Assembly: GCA_044226535.1 (NCBI GenBank)
Contig: JBGAGT010000001.1
Coordinates: forward strand, 308,906-372,905
Length of the DNA: 64,000 nucleotides
Reading direction: 5' to 3'
Origin: VBCG01 sp044226535
GTDB lineage: Bacteria; Pseudomonadota; Gammaproteobacteria; Burkholderiales; Casimicrobiaceae
The notes under the pieces are model-generated. The model had not been told where the DNA came from, made no database searches, and saw only the letters and a program-made list of their open reading frames with translations. The stretch's first letter is position 1, and the number at the start of each line of letters is the position of its first letter. The translations under genes and the position numbers were made by a program. This document shows positions 44,851-54,927 of this stretch, one piece after another.

Positions 44851-45444
44851 CTAACGCGGCCGGGCGAGGCCCTCGGTGTCCACCGTGGCGGAGGTCGCGC
44901 TGGCGCGCGGCTTGCCGGGACGCACCGGCGCGTGCACGCTGGCGCGCACGAACCAGGTCTCGGTGTCGCTGTCGCGCGTCGACGTGAAGCCGTGCTCCTC
45001 GAGCAGGTGGGTGATCGCGACGGCGTGGCGCGCCGAGCGCCGCACGCGGATGTAGCGCGTCTTGCGCCCGGTGGGGGTGGCGAACAGCGCGCCCAGCATC
45101 GCCTTGCCGTGGCCCTTGCCGCGCAACGTGGTGTCGAGGCCGGCGAGCCACAGCTCGTAGGCACCGTTGAGCTCGCGGAACATCCCGAAGCCGACCGGCT
45201 CGGCGCCCGCATCGTCGTCCGCCCAGTACACGTAGCCGGGGACCGCCACCGTGGACACGCTGCCGGTGCGCTCGTTGGTGATCACGAAATAGCCGGTCTT
45301 CAGCGCCTGCCGAAGCTCGGCGAAGAAGCGCTCGGACGCCGGGGAGTTCCAGGCCAGCGAGGGGTCGAAGGCGCCGTCGCGCGCGGCGTCGCGGATCAGC
45401 GAGCGCAGCAGTGCAAGGTGGCCGATGTGGGCGGGGCGTAACAT
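44851..45444 (-). CDS. GNAT-family N-acetyltransferase-like protein
   Basis: 197 residues. Seen: start MLRPAHIGHLALLRSLIRDAARDG, GYVYWADDDAGAEPVGFGMFRELNGAYELWLAGLDTTLRGKGHGKAMLGALF with the acetyl-CoA motif RGKGHGKA, and a C-terminal ITHLLEEHGFTSTRDSDTETWFV. The tail is Ala/Thr/Pro-rich. Substrate unknown. Ends 6 bp from the convergent DedA-rhodanese gene. Confidence 0.82.
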   Translation of the reverse strand: MLRPAHIGHLALLRSLIRDAARDGAFDPSLAWNSPASERFFAELRQALKTGYFVITNERTGSVSTVAVPGYVYWADDDAGAEPVGFGMFRELNGAYELWLAGLDTTLRGKGHGKAMLGALFATPTGRKTRYIRVRRSARHAVAITHLLEEHGFTSTRDSDTETWFVRASVHAPVRPGKPRASATSATVDTEGLARPR

Positions 45445-45793
45445 CGTCGGGACGACCGTTGGCCCAGGAGAAAGGGGTTTGCCGCCCCGACACGCTAGCC
45501 CCGCGCGAGGGTGCGCGACAGGTCGAGCCTACGAGGTGCGGCCGGGGGCTGACGGACGGTGCGGGCGGTGGGCCCCCCCCTCCCCCCCGATAGAGACAAT
45601 CGGGGGCTTGTTTCGCGGGGATGACGGATCGCGCGGGGGTGACGGCTGGTCGGCCAACCGCCACCGCCGGCCGTTACAGTTGGTTGCAAAGCCCGGTGGC
45701 CAGCCGTGGCATCTTCACCGGATCTCCACGAACCATTCGCCTCCCCGGCGCTCTCTAGGGACGCCGGGGCCTTCCCGGAAGAAGAACAAGGTC
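45445..45793. other. 349-bp intergenic region before the RND operon
   Basis: No gene seen. It holds a C-tract (eight C then seven C at 45573-45588), an inverted repeat CCCCCGAT (45584-45591) / ATCGGGGG (45599-45606), a half copy of the extragenic palindrome near 45613-45624, and CCCCGGCG (45743-45750) / CGCCGGGG (45762-45769), a hairpin 24 bp before the mdtA-type ATG. No promoter is clear. Confidence 0.6.
45743..45769 (+). promoter_or_regulatory. Leader hairpin upstream of the RND operon
   Basis: CCCCGGCG and CGCCGGGG form an 8-bp stem with an 11-nt loop, ending 24 bp before the ATG at 45794. It could be an operator or an RNA element controlling the efflux operon; only the symmetry is seen. 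Confidence 0.35.
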
Positions 45794-47131
45794 ATGTCCG
45801 TGCCCGACGATCCGCGAGAACCCGCTCCCGAGGACCTGCGCCACGCCGACGCCCGCAAGGGTGCGGCGGACGGTGCGCGTGGCGCCACGCCCGCGCGGCC
45901 ACGCCGCTGGCGCCTCGCCATCGCGCTGGCCGTCGTGCTGGCGCTGGTCGCCGGCGCCTTCGCGATCTGGAAGGCGCGTGCGCCCGACCCCGCGGCCGGG
46001 CCCCAGGTCATGCGCCGCAACGATCCCAACGCCAAGCCCGCACCGGTTGCGGTCGCCACCGCGCAGTCGCGCGATTTCGACGTCTACCTCGACGCGCTCG
46101 GCACCGTCACGCCGCGCGCGTCGGTGACGGTGCGCTCGCGCGTCGACGGCCAACTCGCGCAGGTGCTGTTCAAGGAAGGCGACATGGTCAAGGCCGGGCA
46201 GCTCCTCGCCCAGGTCGACCCGCGCAGCTTCGAGGTGCAGCTCGCGCAGGCCAACGCTACCGCCGCCAAGGACAGGGCGCTGCTGGCGAACGCTAAGACC
46301 GACCTCGAGCGCTACCGCACGCTGCTCGCGCAGGATTCGATCGCCCGTCAGCAGGTCGACACGCAGGAATCGCTGGTGCGCCAGTACGAGGCGACCATCG
46401 CCGCCGACCAGGCGCAGGTCGACGCGGCGCAGCTCCAGCTCTCCTACACCCGCATCACCGCGCCGATCCCGGGGCGGCTCGGGCTGCGCCAGGTCGACGT
46501 CGGCAACATGATCCACGCCTCCGACGCCAATGGCCTGGTGCTGCTCATGCAGCTCACGCCCATCGACGTGGTGTTCTCGCTGCCCGAGACCAACCTGCCG
46601 GCGGTGATGCGGCGCATGCGCTCGGGCGAGGCGATGCCGGTCGACGCACGCTCGCGCGACCAGGCGACCAAGCTCGCGACCGGGCGGCTCATCACGGTCG
46701 ACAACGCCATCGACACGGCCACCGGCACGGTGAAGCTCAAGGCCGAGTTCGCGAACGAGGACCAGTCGCTCTTCCCCAACCAGTTCGTCAACGTGCGCAT
46801 GCGCGTCGACACGCTGAAGGACGCCGTGGTCGTGCCGACCGCGGCGGTCCAGCGCGGCACGCAGGGCACGTTCGTCTACGTCGTCGGCGCCGACAGCGTG
46901 GTGGCCTTGCGCGTGGTGCAGACGGGCCCCTCCGACGGCGAGTCGACGGTGTTGCGCAACGGCGTCAAGGCGGGCGACGTGGTGGTGGTCGACGGCGTCG
47001 ACAGGCTGCGCGAAGGCCAGAAGGTCGAGACGGTGACGCGCGACACGACGGTGACGCCGACGGGCGCGCCGCGCGCGCGACGCGCGGGTGCCGGGGCGGG
47101 CGGGCCACCGGCGGGGCCGCCACCCCGCTGA
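45794..47131 (+). CDS. mdtA: RND efflux periplasmic adaptor (MdtA type)
   Basis: 445 residues, a membrane-fusion protein. A basic N-terminus and one hydrophobic anchor (WRLAIALAVVLALVAGAFAIWK) precede the lipoyl/hairpin region (YLDALGTVTPRASVTVRSRVDGQLAQVLFKEGDMVKAGQLLAQVDPR, helical hairpin with LSYTRITAPIPGRLGLRQVDVGNMI) and the beta-barrel (FPNQFVNVRMRVDTLKDAVVVPTAAVQ). The tail is Pro/Gly/Arg-rich. It joins the RND pumps to the outer-membrane factor. Followed 18 bp later by mdtB. Confidence 0.92.
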   Translation: MSVPDDPREPAPEDLRHADARKGAADGARGATPARPRRWRLAIALAVVLALVAGAFAIWKARAPDPAAGPQVMRRNDPNAKPAPVAVATAQSRDFDVYLDALGTVTPRASVTVRSRVDGQLAQVLFKEGDMVKAGQLLAQVDPRSFEVQLAQANATAAKDRALLANAKTDLERYRTLLAQDSIARQQVDTQESLVRQYEATIAADQAQVDAAQLQLSYTRITAPIPGRLGLRQVDVGNMIHASDANGLVLLMQLTPIDVVFSLPETNLPAVMRRMRSGEAMPVDARSRDQATKLATGRLITVDNAIDTATGTVKLKAEFANEDQSLFPNQFVNVRMRVDTLKDAVVVPTAAVQRGTQGTFVYVVGADSVVALRVVQTGPSDGESTVLRNGVKAGDVVVVDGVDRLREGQKVETVTRDTTVTPTGAPRARRAGAGAGGPPAGPPPR

Positions 47132-47149
47132 CGGGCGGGGGATCGACGC

Positions 47150-50100
47150 ATGAATCCGTCGCGCCTGTTCATCCTGCGGCCGGTCGCGACCTCGCTCCTG
47201 ATGGTCGCGCTGTTCCTCGCGGGCATCGTGGCCTACCGCATGCTGCCGATCTCGGCGCTGCCCGAGGTCGACTATCCGACGATCCAGGTCGTCACGCTCT
47301 ACCCGGGCGCCAGCCCCGACGTGATGACCTCGTCGGTGACGGCGCCGCTCGAGCGCCAGTTCGGCCAGATGCCGGGGTTGAACCAGATGTCGTCGGCGAG
47401 CTCGGGCGGCGCGTCGGTGATCACGCTGCAGTTCAGCCTCGACGTGTCGCTCGACACCGCCGAGCAGGAAGTGCAGGCGGCGATCAACGCCGCGGGCAAC
47501 CTCCTTCCGACCGACCTTCCGCAGCCGCCGATCTACAGCAAGGTGAACCCGGCCGACGCGCCGATCCTCACCCTCGGCATCACCTCGGCGACGCTGCCGC
47601 TGCCCAAGCTCGAGGACCTGATCGACACGCGCGTCGCGCAGAAGATCTCGCAGCTCCCCGGCGTGGGCCTCGTCAGCATCGGCGGCGGCCAGCGGCCCGC
47701 CGTGCGCGTGCAGGCCAACCCGCGCGCGCTGGCCGCGCAAGGCCTGTCGATGGAGGACCTGCGTACCGCCATCGCCAACGCCAACGTCAACCAGGCCAAG
47801 GGCAGCTTCGACGGGCCGTCGCGCGCGTCGACCATCGACGCCAACGACCAGCTGAAGAGCGCCGACGAGTACCGCAACCTGATCGTCGCCTACCGCAACA
47901 ACGCGCCGGTGCGCGTGCGCGACGTGGCGCAGGTCGTCGACGGGCCCGAGAACGCCTGGCTGCACGCCTGGGCCAACGACCACCCCGCGGTGATCCTCAA
48001 CATCCAGCGCCAGCCGGGGGCCAACGTGATCTCGGTGGCCGACTCGGTGAAGGCGCTCTTGCCCACGCTCAAGGCCTCGCTGCCCGCCGACGTCGACGTG
48101 GAGCTCCTCACCGACCGCACCACGACCATCCGCGCCTCGGTGCACGACGTGCAGATCGAGCTCGCGTTCGCCGTCTCGCTGGTGGTGGCGGTGATCTTCG
48201 TGTTCCTGCGCAGCTGGTCCGCCACCATCATCCCGTCCATCGCCGTGCCGCTGTCGCTGGTGGGCACCTTCGGGGTGATGCTGCTCGCCGGCTTCTCGAT
48301 CAACAACCTGACGCTGATGGCGCTGACCATCGCCACGGGCTTCGTGGTCGACGACGCCATCGTGATGATCGAGAACATCGCGCGCCACCTCGAGGCGGGC
48401 GAGACGCCGATGAACGCGGCGTTGAAGGGTGCAGGCGAGATCGGCTTCACCATCATCTCGCTGACCATCTCGCTGATCGCGGTGCTGATCCCGCTCCTGT
48501 TCATGCGCGAGGTGGTCGGGCGCCTGTTCCGCGAGTTCGCGATCACGCTGGCGGTGGCGATCCTCATCTCGGCGGTGATCTCGCTGACGCTGACGCCGAT
48601 GATGGCGGCGCGGCTCTTGCGCCACACGCCGCCCGAGCAGCAGGGGCGGCTGTACCGCAAGACCGGAGAGTGGTTCGACCGCGTGATCGCGCGCTACGCG
48701 CGCATGCTCGACTGGGTGCTGGACCGCCAGCGCGCCACGCTCGCCGTCGCGGTCGGCACGCTGGCGCTCACCGGCATCCTGTACGTGGTCGTGCCCAAGG
48801 GCTTCTTCCCCGAGCAGGACACCGGCGTGATCCAGGCCATCACCGAGGCGCCGCAGACGGTGTCGTTCGCCGCCATGGCCGAGCGGCAGCAGGCGCTGGC
48901 CAAGGCGCTGCTCGCCGACCCCGCGGTGGCGAGCCTCTCGTCCTACATCGGCATCGACGGCCAGAACACCACGCTCAACAGCGGCCGGATGCTGATCAAC
49001 TTGAAGCCCAAGTCGCAGCGCGACCGCGACATCGGCGTCATCATGCGGCGCCTCGCCCAGCGCGCCCAGGACGTCGCGGGCATCGGCGTGTTCATGCAGC
49101 CGGTGCAGGACCTGACCATCGAGGACCGCGTCAGCCGCACCCAGTACCAGTTCACGCTCGAATCGGCCGACCAGGACGCGCTGTACACCTGGACGCCGAA
49201 GCTGGTGGAGAAGCTCGGCGCCTCGAACCGCCTGTCGGGTGTCGTCAGCGACATCCAGGACCGGGGCCTGCAGGCCTATGTGGTGATCGACCGCGATGCC
49301 GCCGGCCGCCTCGGCATCACGCCGGCCATCGTCGATGCCGCGCTGTACAACGCCTTCGGCCAGCGGCTCATCTCCACCATCTTCACGCAGGCCAACCAGT
49401 ACCGCGTGGTGCTGGAGATCGACCCGTCGATGCAGCGCGGCCCCGCCACCCTGAACGACATCTACGTGCCCGCCCAGGGGGGCTCGCAGGTGCCGCTGTC
49501 GAGCATCGCCCGCGTCGAGGAGCGCAGTGCGCCGCTCGCCATCAACCACCTGGGCCAGTTCCCCGCGGCGACGGTGTCGTTCAACCTCGCGCCGGGCGCA
49601 TCGCTCGGCGAGGCGGTGGCTGCGGTGCGCGATGCCGAGGCCGCGCTCGGCATGCCGGCGTCGATCACCACGCGCTTCCAGGGCGCGGCGCTCGCCTTCC
49701 AGGCCTCGCTCGACAACACGCTGCTGCTGATCCTCGCCGCCATCGTCACCATGTACATCGTGCTGGGCGTGCTCTACGAGAGCTACATCCACCCGGTGAC
49801 CATCCTGTCGACGCTGCCTTCGGCGGGCCTGGGCGCGCTGCTCGCGTTGCTGCTCACCGGCAACGACCTCGGCATCATCGCGGTGATCGGCATCATCCTC
49901 CTGATCGGCATCGTCAAGAAGAACGCGATCATGATGATCGACTTCGCGCTCGAGGCCGAGCGCAACGAGGGCCGCACGCCGCGCGAGGCCATCCGCGAGG
50001 CCTGCCTCTTGCGCTTCCGGCCGATCATGATGACGACCATGTCGGCGCTGCTGGGCGCGCTGCCGCTGATGCTCGGCACCGGCGTCGGCTCCGAGCTCCG

Positions 50101-50320
50101 CCATCCGCTGGGGCTCGTCATGGTGGGCGGGCTGATCGTCAGCCAGGCGCTGACGCTGTTCACCACGCCGGTGGTGTACCTGTGGTTCGACGGCCTCGCG
50201 CAGTCCTGGCGCAGGCGCCGCGAGGCGGCCGACGCGCGCAGGGGGGGCCATGGGGGCGGTGGGCCGGTGGGTCCCCGCTTGCGCGGGGATGACCGGGCGC
50301 TGGAGGGCGAGGCGCCGTGA
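47150..50320 (+). CDS. mdtB: RND multidrug efflux transporter (MdtB type)
   Basis: 1056 residues, the usual 12-helix RND pump. Seen: start LFILRPVATSLLMVALFLAGIVAYRMLPISALPEVDYPTIQV, FVVDDAIVMIENIARHLE with the proton-relay aspartates in helix 4, KKNAIMMIDFALEAE in helix 10, and a porter domain. Its substrate is unknown. The last 25 residues contain a low-complexity extension encoded by an extragenic-palindrome copy (50272-50289), and the gene overlaps mdtC by 4 nt. Confidence 0.94.
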   Translation: MNPSRLFILRPVATSLLMVALFLAGIVAYRMLPISALPEVDYPTIQVVTLYPGASPDVMTSSVTAPLERQFGQMPGLNQMSSASSGGASVITLQFSLDVSLDTAEQEVQAAINAAGNLLPTDLPQPPIYSKVNPADAPILTLGITSATLPLPKLEDLIDTRVAQKISQLPGVGLVSIGGGQRPAVRVQANPRALAAQGLSMEDLRTAIANANVNQAKGSFDGPSRASTIDANDQLKSADEYRNLIVAYRNNAPVRVRDVAQVVDGPENAWLHAWANDHPAVILNIQRQPGANVISVADSVKALLPTLKASLPADVDVELLTDRTTTIRASVHDVQIELAFAVSLVVAVIFVFLRSWSATIIPSIAVPLSLVGTFGVMLLAGFSINNLTLMALTIATGFVVDDAIVMIENIARHLEAGETPMNAALKGAGEIGFTIISLTISLIAVLIPLLFMREVVGRLFREFAITLAVAILISAVISLTLTPMMAARLLRHTPPEQQGRLYRKTGEWFDRVIARYARMLDWVLDRQRATLAVAVGTLALTGILYVVVPKGFFPEQDTGVIQAITEAPQTVSFAAMAERQQALAKALLADPAVASLSSYIGIDGQNTTLNSGRMLINLKPKSQRDRDIGVIMRRLAQRAQDVAGIGVFMQPVQDLTIEDRVSRTQYQFTLESADQDALYTWTPKLVEKLGASNRLSGVVSDIQDRGLQAYVVIDRDAAGRLGITPAIVDAALYNAFGQRLISTIFTQANQYRVVLEIDPSMQRGPATLNDIYVPAQGGSQVPLSSIARVEERSAPLAINHLGQFPAATVSFNLAPGASLGEAVAAVRDAEAALGMPASITTRFQGAALAFQASLDNTLLLILAAIVTMYIVLGVLYESYIHPVTILSTLPSAGLGALLALLLTGNDLGIIAVIGIILLIGIVKKNAIMMIDFALEAERNEGRTPREAIREACLLRFRPIMMTTMSALLGALPLMLGTGVGSELRHPLGLVMVGGLIVSQALTLFTTPVVYLWFDGLAQSWRRRREAADARRGGHGGGGPVGPRLRGDDRALEGEAP
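50272..50289. repeat. Palindromic repeat copy inside the 3' end of mdtB
   Basis: TCCCCGC-TTGC-GCGGGGA is a perfect hairpin of the extragenic palindrome family, followed by TGAC. It is translated as part of the mdtB-type C-terminal tail (PRLRGDD). Confidence 0.8.
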
Positions 50321-53300
50321 ACGCGCTGCGCGGGGTGCTACAGGCGACGGGCTTCAACCTGTCGCGGCCGTTCATCGAGCGGCCGGTGGCGACCACGCTC
50401 CTCACGCTGGGCATCGCGCTGGCGGGCGCGATGTCGTTCGGCCTCTTGCCGGTCGCGCCGCTGCCGCAGGTCGACTTCCCGACCATCTCGGTGAGCGCGC
50501 AGATGGCCGGCGCCTCCCCCGAGACCATGGCCGCGACGGTGGCGACGCCGCTCGAGCGCGCGCTCGGGCGCATCGCCGGCGTGACCGAGATGACCTCGTC
50601 GTCGTCGCAGGGCTCCACCAACATCATCCTGCAGTTCGACCTCGCGCGCGACATCGACGGCGCGGCGCGCGACGTGCAGGCGGCGATCAACGCTTCGCGC
50701 TCGATGCTGCCCACGGGGCTGCGCGGCAACCCGACCTACCGCAAGGTCAATCCCGCCGACGCGCCGATCATGATCCTCGCGCTCACGTCCAAGACGCTGA
50801 CGCGCGGCCAGATGTACGACGCCGCATCGACGATCCTGGCGCAGAAGGTCGCGCAGATCGACGGCGTCGGCCAGGTGCAGGTCGGCGGCGCGTCGCTGCC
50901 TGCCGTGCGCGTCGAGATCAACCCGCATGCGCTCAACCAGTACGGCATCAGCCTCGAGCAGGTGCGCACGACCATCACCGCGACCAACGCCAACCGGCCG
51001 AAGGGCGCCGTCGAGGACGGCGACCTGCGCTGGCAGGTCGGTGCCAACGACCAGGCGCGCAAGGCCGCCGAGTACGCGCCGCTGGTCATCCGCTGGCAGG
51101 ACGGCGCGGCGGTGCGCATCCGCGACATCGCCGAGGTCGTCGACTCGGTCGAGGACCTGCGCAACGCCGGCTCGGCCAACGGCGAGCCCTCGGTGCTGCT
51201 GATCATCAGCCGCCAGCCGGGTGCCAACATCATCGAGACCATCGACCGCGTGCGCGAGATCCTCCCGTCGCTGCAGGCCGCGATCCCCAGCGCCATCGAC
51301 GTCAAGGTGGTGATGGACCAGACCACCACCATCCGCGCCTCGCTGCACGAGGTCGAGCGCGCGCTGGTGATCGCCATCGGGCTGGTGATCGTCGTGGTGT
51401 TCGCCTTCCTGCGCAACGTGCGCGCGGCGCTGATCCCCTCGATCGCGGTGCCGGTATCGCTGCTCGGCACCTTCGGCGTCATGTACCTCGCGGGCTTCTC
51501 GCTCAACAACCTGACGCTGATGGCGCTGACCGTCGCCACGGGCTTCGTAGTCGACGACGCGATCGTGGTGCTCGAGAACGTGTCGCGGCACATCGAGGAG
51601 GGCATGAAGCCGTGGAACGCGGCGCTGGCCGGCGCGCGCGAGGTCGGCTTCACCGTGGTGTCGATGAGCATCTCCCTCTGCGCCGTGTTCATTCCCATCC
51701 TGATGATGGGCGGCATCGTCGGGCGCCTGTTCCGCGAGTTCGCGGTGACGCTGTCGGCGGCCATCGGCGTGTCGCTGCTGGTGTCGCTGACCACCACGCC
51801 GATGATGTGCGCGCGCATCCTCAAGGCGCGCCCGCCGCGCGCCGAGCCGCGCTGGTCGAAAGCGTTCGCGCGCGCCTTCGACGGCCTCACCGAGGCCTAC
51901 CGCGACTCGCTGGCGGTGGTGCTGCGCCACGGCGTCGTCACCATGGTCGTGCTCGCGCTCACCATCGCGCTGAACGTCTGGCTGTACGTCGCCATCCCCA
52001 AGGGCTTCTTCCCGCAGCAGGACAACGGCCGCATGATGGGCTTCATCGAGGCCGACCAGGGCTCGTCGTTCCAGTCGATGCAGGTCAAGATGACGCAGTT
52101 CCTGGACATCGTGAGGACCGACCCCGCGGTGGAGAACGTCGTCGCCTTCACCGGCGGCGGCCGGCGCAACGGCGGCTTCATGTTCGTCACCCTGAAGCCG
52201 CTCAAGCAGCGCGGCGTCAGCGCCGACCGCGTGGCGGCGCGGCTGCGCCAGCAGACCGCGGGCGTGGCGGGCGCGAGCCTTTTCCTCGTGCCGGCGCAGG
52301 ACATCCGCGTCGGCGGCCGCTCCGCGCAGGCCTCCTACCAGTACACGCTGCAGGCCGACGACCTGGCCGAGCTGCGACTGTGGGAGCCGCGCATCCGCTA
52401 CGCGCTGTCGCAGCTCCCCGAGCTCGTCGACGTCAACACCGACGCGCAGGACAAGGGCGTGCAGACCACGCTCACCATCGACCGCGACGCCGCCGCGCGG
52501 CTCGGGCTCTCGCCCAGGGACATCGACACCGTGCTCAACGACGCCTTCGGCCAGCGCCAGGTGTCGACCATCTACAACCCCCTCAACCAGTACAAGGTGG
52601 TGATGGAGGTCGCGCCGCAGTACTGGCAGAGCCCCGAGGCGCTGAAGGACGTCTATGTGTACTCGTCCGAGGGCAAGGCCGTGCCGCTGATGTCGTTCGC
52701 GCGCTTCGGCCCCACCAACACGCCGCTGGCGGTCAACCACCAGGGGCAGTTCGCCGCGTCGACCATCGCCTTCAGCCTGCCCGAAGGCGTGTCGCTGTCG
52801 CAGGCGCAGGCCGCGATCGACGACGCGATCGCCAAGCTCGGCGTGCCCAATAGCGTGCACGGCGGCTTTGCCGGGACGGCGCGCGCCTTCCAGCAGGGGC
52901 TCGCCAGCCAGCCCTGGCTGATCCTCGCCGCGCTCGTCACCGTGTACATCGTGCTGGGCATCCTCTACGAGAGCTACGTGCACCCGCTGACCATCCTGTC
53001 GACGCTGCCCTCGGCGGGCGTCGGTGCACTGCTCGCGCTGATCGTGTTCCGCATCGAGTTCAGCCTGATCGCGCTGATCGGCGTGATCCTGCTCATCGGC
53101 ATCGTCAAGAAGAACGCGATCATGATGGTCGACTACGCGATTTCGGTGGAGCGCGAGCGCGGGCTGCCGCCGCGGGAGGCGATCTTCGAGGCCTGCCTGC
53201 GGCGCTTCCGCCCGATCATGATGACCACGCTCGCGGCGCTGCTCGGCGCACTTCCGCTGGCGATCGGCTTCGGCGAAGGCGCCGAGCTTCGCCAGCCCCT

Positions 53301-53466
53301 CGGCATTTCCATCGTCGGTGGCCTCATGCTCTCGCAACTGCTCACGCTGTACACGACGCCCGTCGTCTACCTCTACCTCGACCGGCTGCGCCTGTGGTGC
53401 CTGTCGCGTTTCTCGCGCAAGGGCGCGGCGCCGGCGTGCGGCGTCGCCGTGGAGGCATCGCCATGA
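50317..53466 (+). CDS. mdtC: RND multidrug efflux transporter (MdtC type)
   Basis: 1049 residues. Seen: LSRPFIERPVATTLLTLGIALAGAMSFGLLPVAPLPQVDFPTIS, FVVDDAIVVLENVSRHIE with the helix 4 acidic pair, and KKNAIMMVDYAISVERERG. MdtB and MdtC form a mixed trimer in the E. coli system. It begins within the last 4 nt of mdtB and ends 4 nt into the outer-membrane factor gene, so all four genes form one translational unit. Confidence 0.94.
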   Translation: MNALRGVLQATGFNLSRPFIERPVATTLLTLGIALAGAMSFGLLPVAPLPQVDFPTISVSAQMAGASPETMAATVATPLERALGRIAGVTEMTSSSSQGSTNIILQFDLARDIDGAARDVQAAINASRSMLPTGLRGNPTYRKVNPADAPIMILALTSKTLTRGQMYDAASTILAQKVAQIDGVGQVQVGGASLPAVRVEINPHALNQYGISLEQVRTTITATNANRPKGAVEDGDLRWQVGANDQARKAAEYAPLVIRWQDGAAVRIRDIAEVVDSVEDLRNAGSANGEPSVLLIISRQPGANIIETIDRVREILPSLQAAIPSAIDVKVVMDQTTTIRASLHEVERALVIAIGLVIVVVFAFLRNVRAALIPSIAVPVSLLGTFGVMYLAGFSLNNLTLMALTVATGFVVDDAIVVLENVSRHIEEGMKPWNAALAGAREVGFTVVSMSISLCAVFIPILMMGGIVGRLFREFAVTLSAAIGVSLLVSLTTTPMMCARILKARPPRAEPRWSKAFARAFDGLTEAYRDSLAVVLRHGVVTMVVLALTIALNVWLYVAIPKGFFPQQDNGRMMGFIEADQGSSFQSMQVKMTQFLDIVRTDPAVENVVAFTGGGRRNGGFMFVTLKPLKQRGVSADRVAARLRQQTAGVAGASLFLVPAQDIRVGGRSAQASYQYTLQADDLAELRLWEPRIRYALSQLPELVDVNTDAQDKGVQTTLTIDRDAAARLGLSPRDIDTVLNDAFGQRQVSTIYNPLNQYKVVMEVAPQYWQSPEALKDVYVYSSEGKAVPLMSFARFGPTNTPLAVNHQGQFAASTIAFSLPEGVSLSQAQAAIDDAIAKLGVPNSVHGGFAGTARAFQQGLASQPWLILAALVTVYIVLGILYESYVHPLTILSTLPSAGVGALLALIVFRIEFSLIALIGVILLIGIVKKNAIMMVDYAISVERERGLPPREAIFEACLRRFRPIMMTTLAALLGALPLAIGFGEGAELRQPLGISIVGGLMLSQLLTLYTTPVVYLYLDRLRLWCLSRFSRKGAAPACGVAVEASP

Positions 53467-54914
53467 GGCGCACCATGGGCCGTCGCGCCGGCGCCGGCCG
53501 CATCGCGGGCCCGTGCGCATCGCTCGCGGTGCTCGCGATCCTCGCGGCAGCGCTTGCCGGGTGCACCGTCGGCCCCGATTACGTGCGCCCGGACGCCCCG
53601 GCGCCCGCGGCCGACACCTGGAAGGAGGGCGGCGGCTGGAAGCTCGCCACGCCCTCCGACCACCTGCCGCTGCACGCCTGGTGGACGATCTACGGCGATC
53701 CCAAGCTCGACGAGCTCGAGCGCGAAGCCATGCAGAACAACCAGGACGTGGTCGCCGCCGCGGCGCGCTATCGCGAGGCCGATGCGCTGCTCGCCCAGGC
53801 GCGCTCGGGGCTCCTGCCCTCCGTGGGGCTTGGCGCGAGCGCGGGCCGCTCGCGCGGCCCGCAGTCGGGCACCAACAACGCGGTCGGCGCCACCATCGAC
53901 GCGTCGTGGGAAGTCGACCTGTGGGGGCGCGTGCGCCGTGGCGTCGAGGCGAGCGAGGCGAGCCGCACGGCCAGCGCCGCCGACCTCGAGTCCGCGCGGT
54001 TGTCCATCACCGCGTCGCTCGCCTCGGCGTACTTCTCGCTGCGCGTGGTCGACTCGGGCCAGCGCCTGCTCGACCGCACCGTCGAGGCCTACCAGCAGAC
54101 GCTGACGCTGACCACCAACCGCTACCAGGCGGGGGTGGTGGCGCGCGCCGACGTGGTGCAGGCCGAGACGCAGCTCAAGGGCGCGCAGGCGCAGGCCGTC
54201 GACAACCACGTCACGCGCGCGCAGTTCGAGCACGCCATCGCCGTGCTGATGGGGCGCCCACCCGCGAGCTTCTCGCTCGCCGTCGCCGACGACTTGACCG
54301 CGCCGCCGGCCATCCCCGGCGTGCTGCCTTCGGAGCTCCTCGAGCGCCGGCCCGACATCGCGGCGGCCGAGCGCCGCATGGCCGCCGCCAACGCCGAGAT
54401 CGGCGTGGCGACGGCGGCCTTCTTCCCCGCGCTTTCGCTGTCGGCGAGCGGCGGCTACGCCAACACCTCGTTCAACAACCTGCTGTCGGGCTCGAACCTC
54501 GCGTGGGCCATCGGCGCGAACCTCGCGCAGCCGCTGTTCGACGCGGGCCTGCGCAAGGCGCAGCGCGACGCGACGCTGGCGGCCTACGACGAGTCGATCG
54601 CCGCCTACCGCTCCACGGTGCTCACCGGCTTCCAGGAGGTCGAGGACAATCTCGCCACGCTCGCCTACCTCGACGACATGGCGAGGATCCAGGCCGAGGC
54701 CGTGGCCGCCGCGCGCCGCTCGCTCGAGCTCACCACCAACCAGTACAAGGCCGGCATCGTCGGCTTCGTCAACGTCGTCACCGCGCAGGCCACGCTGTTC
54801 GACAACGAGCGCACCGCGGTCGTGCTGCGCGGCCGCCAGTGGCAGGCCAATGTTGCGCTGGTCAAGGCGGTCGGCGGCGGATGGGATGCCACCCAGCTCG
54901 CGTCGGCGCGCTGA
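53463..54914 (+). CDS. RND outer-membrane channel lipoprotein (NodT/OprM family)
   Basis: 483 residues. Signal peptide with lipobox LAGC (Cys about 37), then the OMF core: VGPDYVRPDAPAPAADTWKEGG, PLHAWWTIYGDPKLDELEREAMQNNQDVVAAAARYREADALLAQARSGLLPSVGLGASAGRS, and the second repeat with LLERRPDIAAAERRMAAANAEIGVATAAFFPALSLSASGGYA. It forms the trimeric exit duct for the pumps. It overlaps mdtC by 4 nt. Confidence 0.93.
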   Translation: MRRTMGRRAGAGRIAGPCASLAVLAILAAALAGCTVGPDYVRPDAPAPAADTWKEGGGWKLATPSDHLPLHAWWTIYGDPKLDELEREAMQNNQDVVAAAARYREADALLAQARSGLLPSVGLGASAGRSRGPQSGTNNAVGATIDASWEVDLWGRVRRGVEASEASRTASAADLESARLSITASLASAYFSLRVVDSGQRLLDRTVEAYQQTLTLTTNRYQAGVVARADVVQAETQLKGAQAQAVDNHVTRAQFEHAIAVLMGRPPASFSLAVADDLTAPPAIPGVLPSELLERRPDIAAAERRMAAANAEIGVATAAFFPALSLSASGGYANTSFNNLLSGSNLAWAIGANLAQPLFDAGLRKAQRDATLAAYDESIAAYRSTVLTGFQEVEDNLATLAYLDDMARIQAEAVAAARRSLELTTNQYKAGIVGFVNVVTAQATLFDNERTAVVLRGRQWQANVALVKAVGGGWDATQLASAR

Positions 54915-54927
54915 ACAAGGAGGAACC

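Noticed and set aside
45755..50251. A 1498-codon antisense open frame across mdtA and mdtB
   Set aside because: Complement of strongly conserved RND genes; composition is typical of GC-rich shadows and no start site is supported.
50338..53520. Long antisense open frame across mdtC
   Set aside because: Same reason: mirror of a conserved pump gene.
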